Shown piece after piece: positions 61,668 to 64,000 of a stretch of 64,000 nucleotides of DNA. The stretch's first letter is position 1, and each line of letters opens with the position of its first letter. The DNA lies in assembly GCA_903813345.2 (NCBI GenBank), contig CAIIXF020000012.1, forward strand, positions 14,180,932-14,244,931. Direction: 5' to 3'. Origin of the DNA: Owenia fusiformis. Lineage: Eukaryota > Annelida > Polychaeta > Sabellida > Oweniidae. Made by a program: the position numbers and the translations under genes. The notes beneath the pieces are model-generated. The model had not been told where the DNA came from. It did not search any database and worked only from the letters and a program-made list of their open reading frames with translations.

Positions 61668-62240
61668 CCATGTGCAGTATGGCAAGTGATTTTAGACAGT
61701 CATATCTTTAACACCAATGCTTTTATCATTTTTTCTCAAAATGTTGAACCTATTTACTCAAAAGAAGATCTTATTTTTCTTGTTTTATTGCATGAAAAGA
61801 TTATTCAACAAGGGGTCTAAAACTTCTTCAAAAGTAGAATGGTATTGAAAGTCTAGTTTTGAAGAAATCAATTTTCGATGACCAAAATTATGCTGAAATC
61901 AATAGATAGCACAAGTTTTCCCTGTAATGGGAAAAAACATGGGATATGTGGTTTTTAACTTTAACACATTTCAATACGCACCCCCTTTTCAGAAATTGTT
62001 AATACAGTGTAGAGGATTTTAAATTGAGAAAAACAAGATCCTCTTTTCAGAAAATGAGCCTAACATTTTTTTAAAAGTGCCAAGGTGGGGGTCCTAATCC
62101 ATATTTTTCAGAGAGTTGGAGACTTCACTTGAAAGAAAACACATTGTTTTAATAAAAACTACTGCATTGGTGGACAGAAAGTAAACTTACCCATGGTGAA
62201 AGATATGACCGTCTAAAATCACTTGCTATGCTGCACATGG
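61668..62240. mobile_element. 573 bp inverted-repeat element in unit B
   Basis: The left arm CCATGTGCAGTATGGCAAGT, continuing GATTTTAGAC, is mirrored at the right by GTCTAAAATC and ACTTGCTATGCTGCACATGG. It splits a 162 bp-type monomer that is uninterrupted in unit A near 53400. Confidence 0.78.
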
Positions 62241-63563
62241 AGTTTTTCAGATATTTGGCTGGAAACCTGTAGACAAGTCTTGACTGACAGGATTTTTAGG
62301 ACGGAAATCCAAAATGGCCGCCTCAACATTTACCCGGAATGCCCCAAAACTAATCAGTTCTAAACCTTTGTAGGTAGAAACATCCCTGACAATGTCAGAT
62401 CAATCCCTGAAACGGTTTGGCTGGAAACCTATAGACAAGATTTATCGGGACTCCATGCACTCGCCCGCCCAGCAAACCACCCGCCCGGCAAACTGATCAC
62501 AATATAGCACCCAGGTTCCAAGGGTGCAATAAAACGTGTAGAAAAATATACGCAGTGGACAAATATGGAACTCCGAGGCACGAAGGCTCCGATGTATGTA
62601 AATATCTTGAAGTTAGATACATTTTTATGTGTAAGTAATTGTTAAATGAAAACTGTTATTGCCCTACAGTGGACAAGTTTACTGGGGCTTTTATCCTTGA
62701 CGTCACTATTTTGGGTCATTTCATTTCAACGATTTCTTTATATTTACTGTGCCCACAGCTTATATCTTCCTATTATCGTTTCTCTACAAATACCCCCATA
62801 CATCGTTCACAACACTGATGAGTTCATCATGATTTACCAGGCTTCAGTTGCTCCAACTGGTATAACCACATTGGATGTTCAAGATGGATAAGTATCAATT
62901 AGTGCAATGTTAATCCACCATTGCTTAGCCTATAAGAACGTCGATGTGCCACACCTTTTTTCTCACGTGTAATGAAGTGCAAATCAATTGATTATGGACG
63001 ATCTCGAAGACTATGTCCACATTATAATGACTATGCAGTATGGCATCGTTGGTATCACATTTCAAATACTTAGTCAAGTTATCAACATTAAAGGTCATTA
63101 TGCGGAGAAATAAAGAAATCTCAAAATAGCATGCATTGATGTTTTAATTGATGGAGATACTAGCATAGGTTCCCTTTTGTTTGTTTTCGTCGTTTTTTAT
63201 TCAGATTTAATGGGGATTGCTTCCTTCTTAGGCTACTTTGCTTTTTGGTTAAAAATTGGAGTAAATCAATGTTTTATTTTAGAATTTCATGTCATCTTAC
63301 CCATCAGATCAATTTCCAGGGCATTTTTCTATATATCTCGACACTGGTGTCATCACGAGAACTTTATGCACCATTCATTGTGTGAGATCCCCCGCATGCG
63401 CATGGATGGGGAATTTAACCATAAAAAATGTGGCCTGCCTAATTTCTTACCCTAGGACCAAATAAATGTGTCAAGTTCCCCACCCTGGGGGCAATAAATC
63501 TGGTCAAATATTCTTTTACTCCCGGGCCCTTCCCCCATCCTTCAAAGTCGGTCCATAGCAGCT

Positions 63564-64000
63564 AATGTATAAGTTCATTAAGACTAAAGTCTCACTACCA
63601 GACCATCGTCGGTTCCCACGCTCAATCACTACGTTTTATGAGGATAGGTCCGAAGCTTGATGAAGCAAGATGCTACCAGACACCCATGACTTAATTTTAC
63701 AACTATAACTGTTTATTTTTTATCTTAGCTTTTGAATACACGCGAACACTGATTTTAATTCATTAAGATCTAATGTTCATGTTTTTTCACTTTGTTTGAT
63801 TAGGCTCATATTAGGTTTGCCATTTTGGTCACCCTGTAGCATTTTGTGCTGGATTTATATTTGCATCCCTTTACAGTGACTTTATTACATCGGATTGTTA
63901 TTTGAGTTCCAACATTTTATTTCATTGGGTGAGGGGCATTGAACTCACCAGACTTTTGCTGGGGTCTCCTTACATCTATGACTTAAGTGTGACACAATAT
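63564..64000. other. No gene seen beyond unit B
   Basis: Sequence after the duplication edge shows no splice-bounded conserved block and no clear repeat. Confidence 0.4.

Larger units (their letters stand above)
55975..63563. repeat. Segmental duplication, unit B
   Basis: Second copy of the 45.8-55.0 kb block, in direct orientation, carrying the broken lectin paralogue. Unit-specific features are an inverted-repeat element at 61668-62240, a hairpin element near 59470-59650 and a local 256 bp tandem duplication around the exon 4 acceptor (58801-58919 and 59057-59175). It ends at CCATAGCAGCTAA, as unit A does. Confidence 0.85.

Noticed and set aside
62646-62891. 81-codon plus-strand frame with a hydrophobic start
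   Set aside because: The corresponding sequence in unit A (about 54080) does not keep the frame, and there are no neighbouring exons.

Overview
The window is AT-rich, intron-bearing animal DNA, with genes split by GT-AG introns, many DNA-transposon footprints and several minisatellites. The syntaxin-1 N-terminus and the C-type lectin and repeat content suggest a marine invertebrate, probably a lophotrochozoan such as a mollusc or brachiopod. The phylum is inference; a deuterostome is not excluded. Three gene loci can be read by splicing conserved protein blocks across GT-AG introns. No bacterial-type operon, CRISPR array or rRNA was seen.

Left and centre (1-37,865): the 5' part of a minus-strand syntaxin-1 gene. 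Exons 1 and 2 lie at 37,833-37,865 and 37,573-37,653 and exon 3 at 9,460-9,559. The remaining exons lie beyond the left edge. Intron 2 is 28 kb and, like the part of intron 3 present (1-9,459), is filled with repeats: a 54-58 bp satellite (1-748), a 162 bp tandem array inside a 2 kb inverted-repeat element (10.4-12.5 kb), a 2.88 kb TTAA-flanked element with a 443 bp internal array (15.86-18.73 kb), paired TTAA MITEs (23.3-24.8 kb), a hAT-like element (29.3-29.8 kb), a foldback element (35.9-36.4 kb), and several small families dispersed in both orientations.

Centre-right (37.9-45.6 kb): the plus-strand gene for the GTPase Ran, six coding exons encoding 216 residues, head-to-head with syntaxin-1. 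The intergenic segment carries NRF1-, ETS- and E2F-like sites and a 396 bp MITE. Ran intron 5 holds a deletion derivative of a BED-finger hAT transposon.

Right (45.8-63.6 kb): a tandem segmental duplication. Unit A (about 45.78-55.05 kb) contains an apparently intact five-exon minus-strand gene for a 369-residue membrane C-type lectin (signal peptide, lectin domain, Thr-rich mucin-like stalk, one transmembrane helix, basic tail). Unit B (about 55.98-63.56 kb) contains its paralogue, broken by a frameshift and stop in the signal exon and a one-base insertion in the second lectin exon. A non-LTR reverse transcriptase fragment sits about 10 bp beyond the unit A stop codon and is absent from unit B. 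Other mobile-element insertions specific to one unit show that the units have diverged since duplication.

The genes act separately: syntaxin-1 in neuronal exocytosis, Ran in nuclear transport and spindle assembly, and the lectin probably in surface recognition or defence. The strongest leads are the syntaxin-Ran head-to-head pair, which resembles the vertebrate STX2-RAN arrangement, the lectin duplication, and the TTAA element that appears to have split a tRNA-like sequence.
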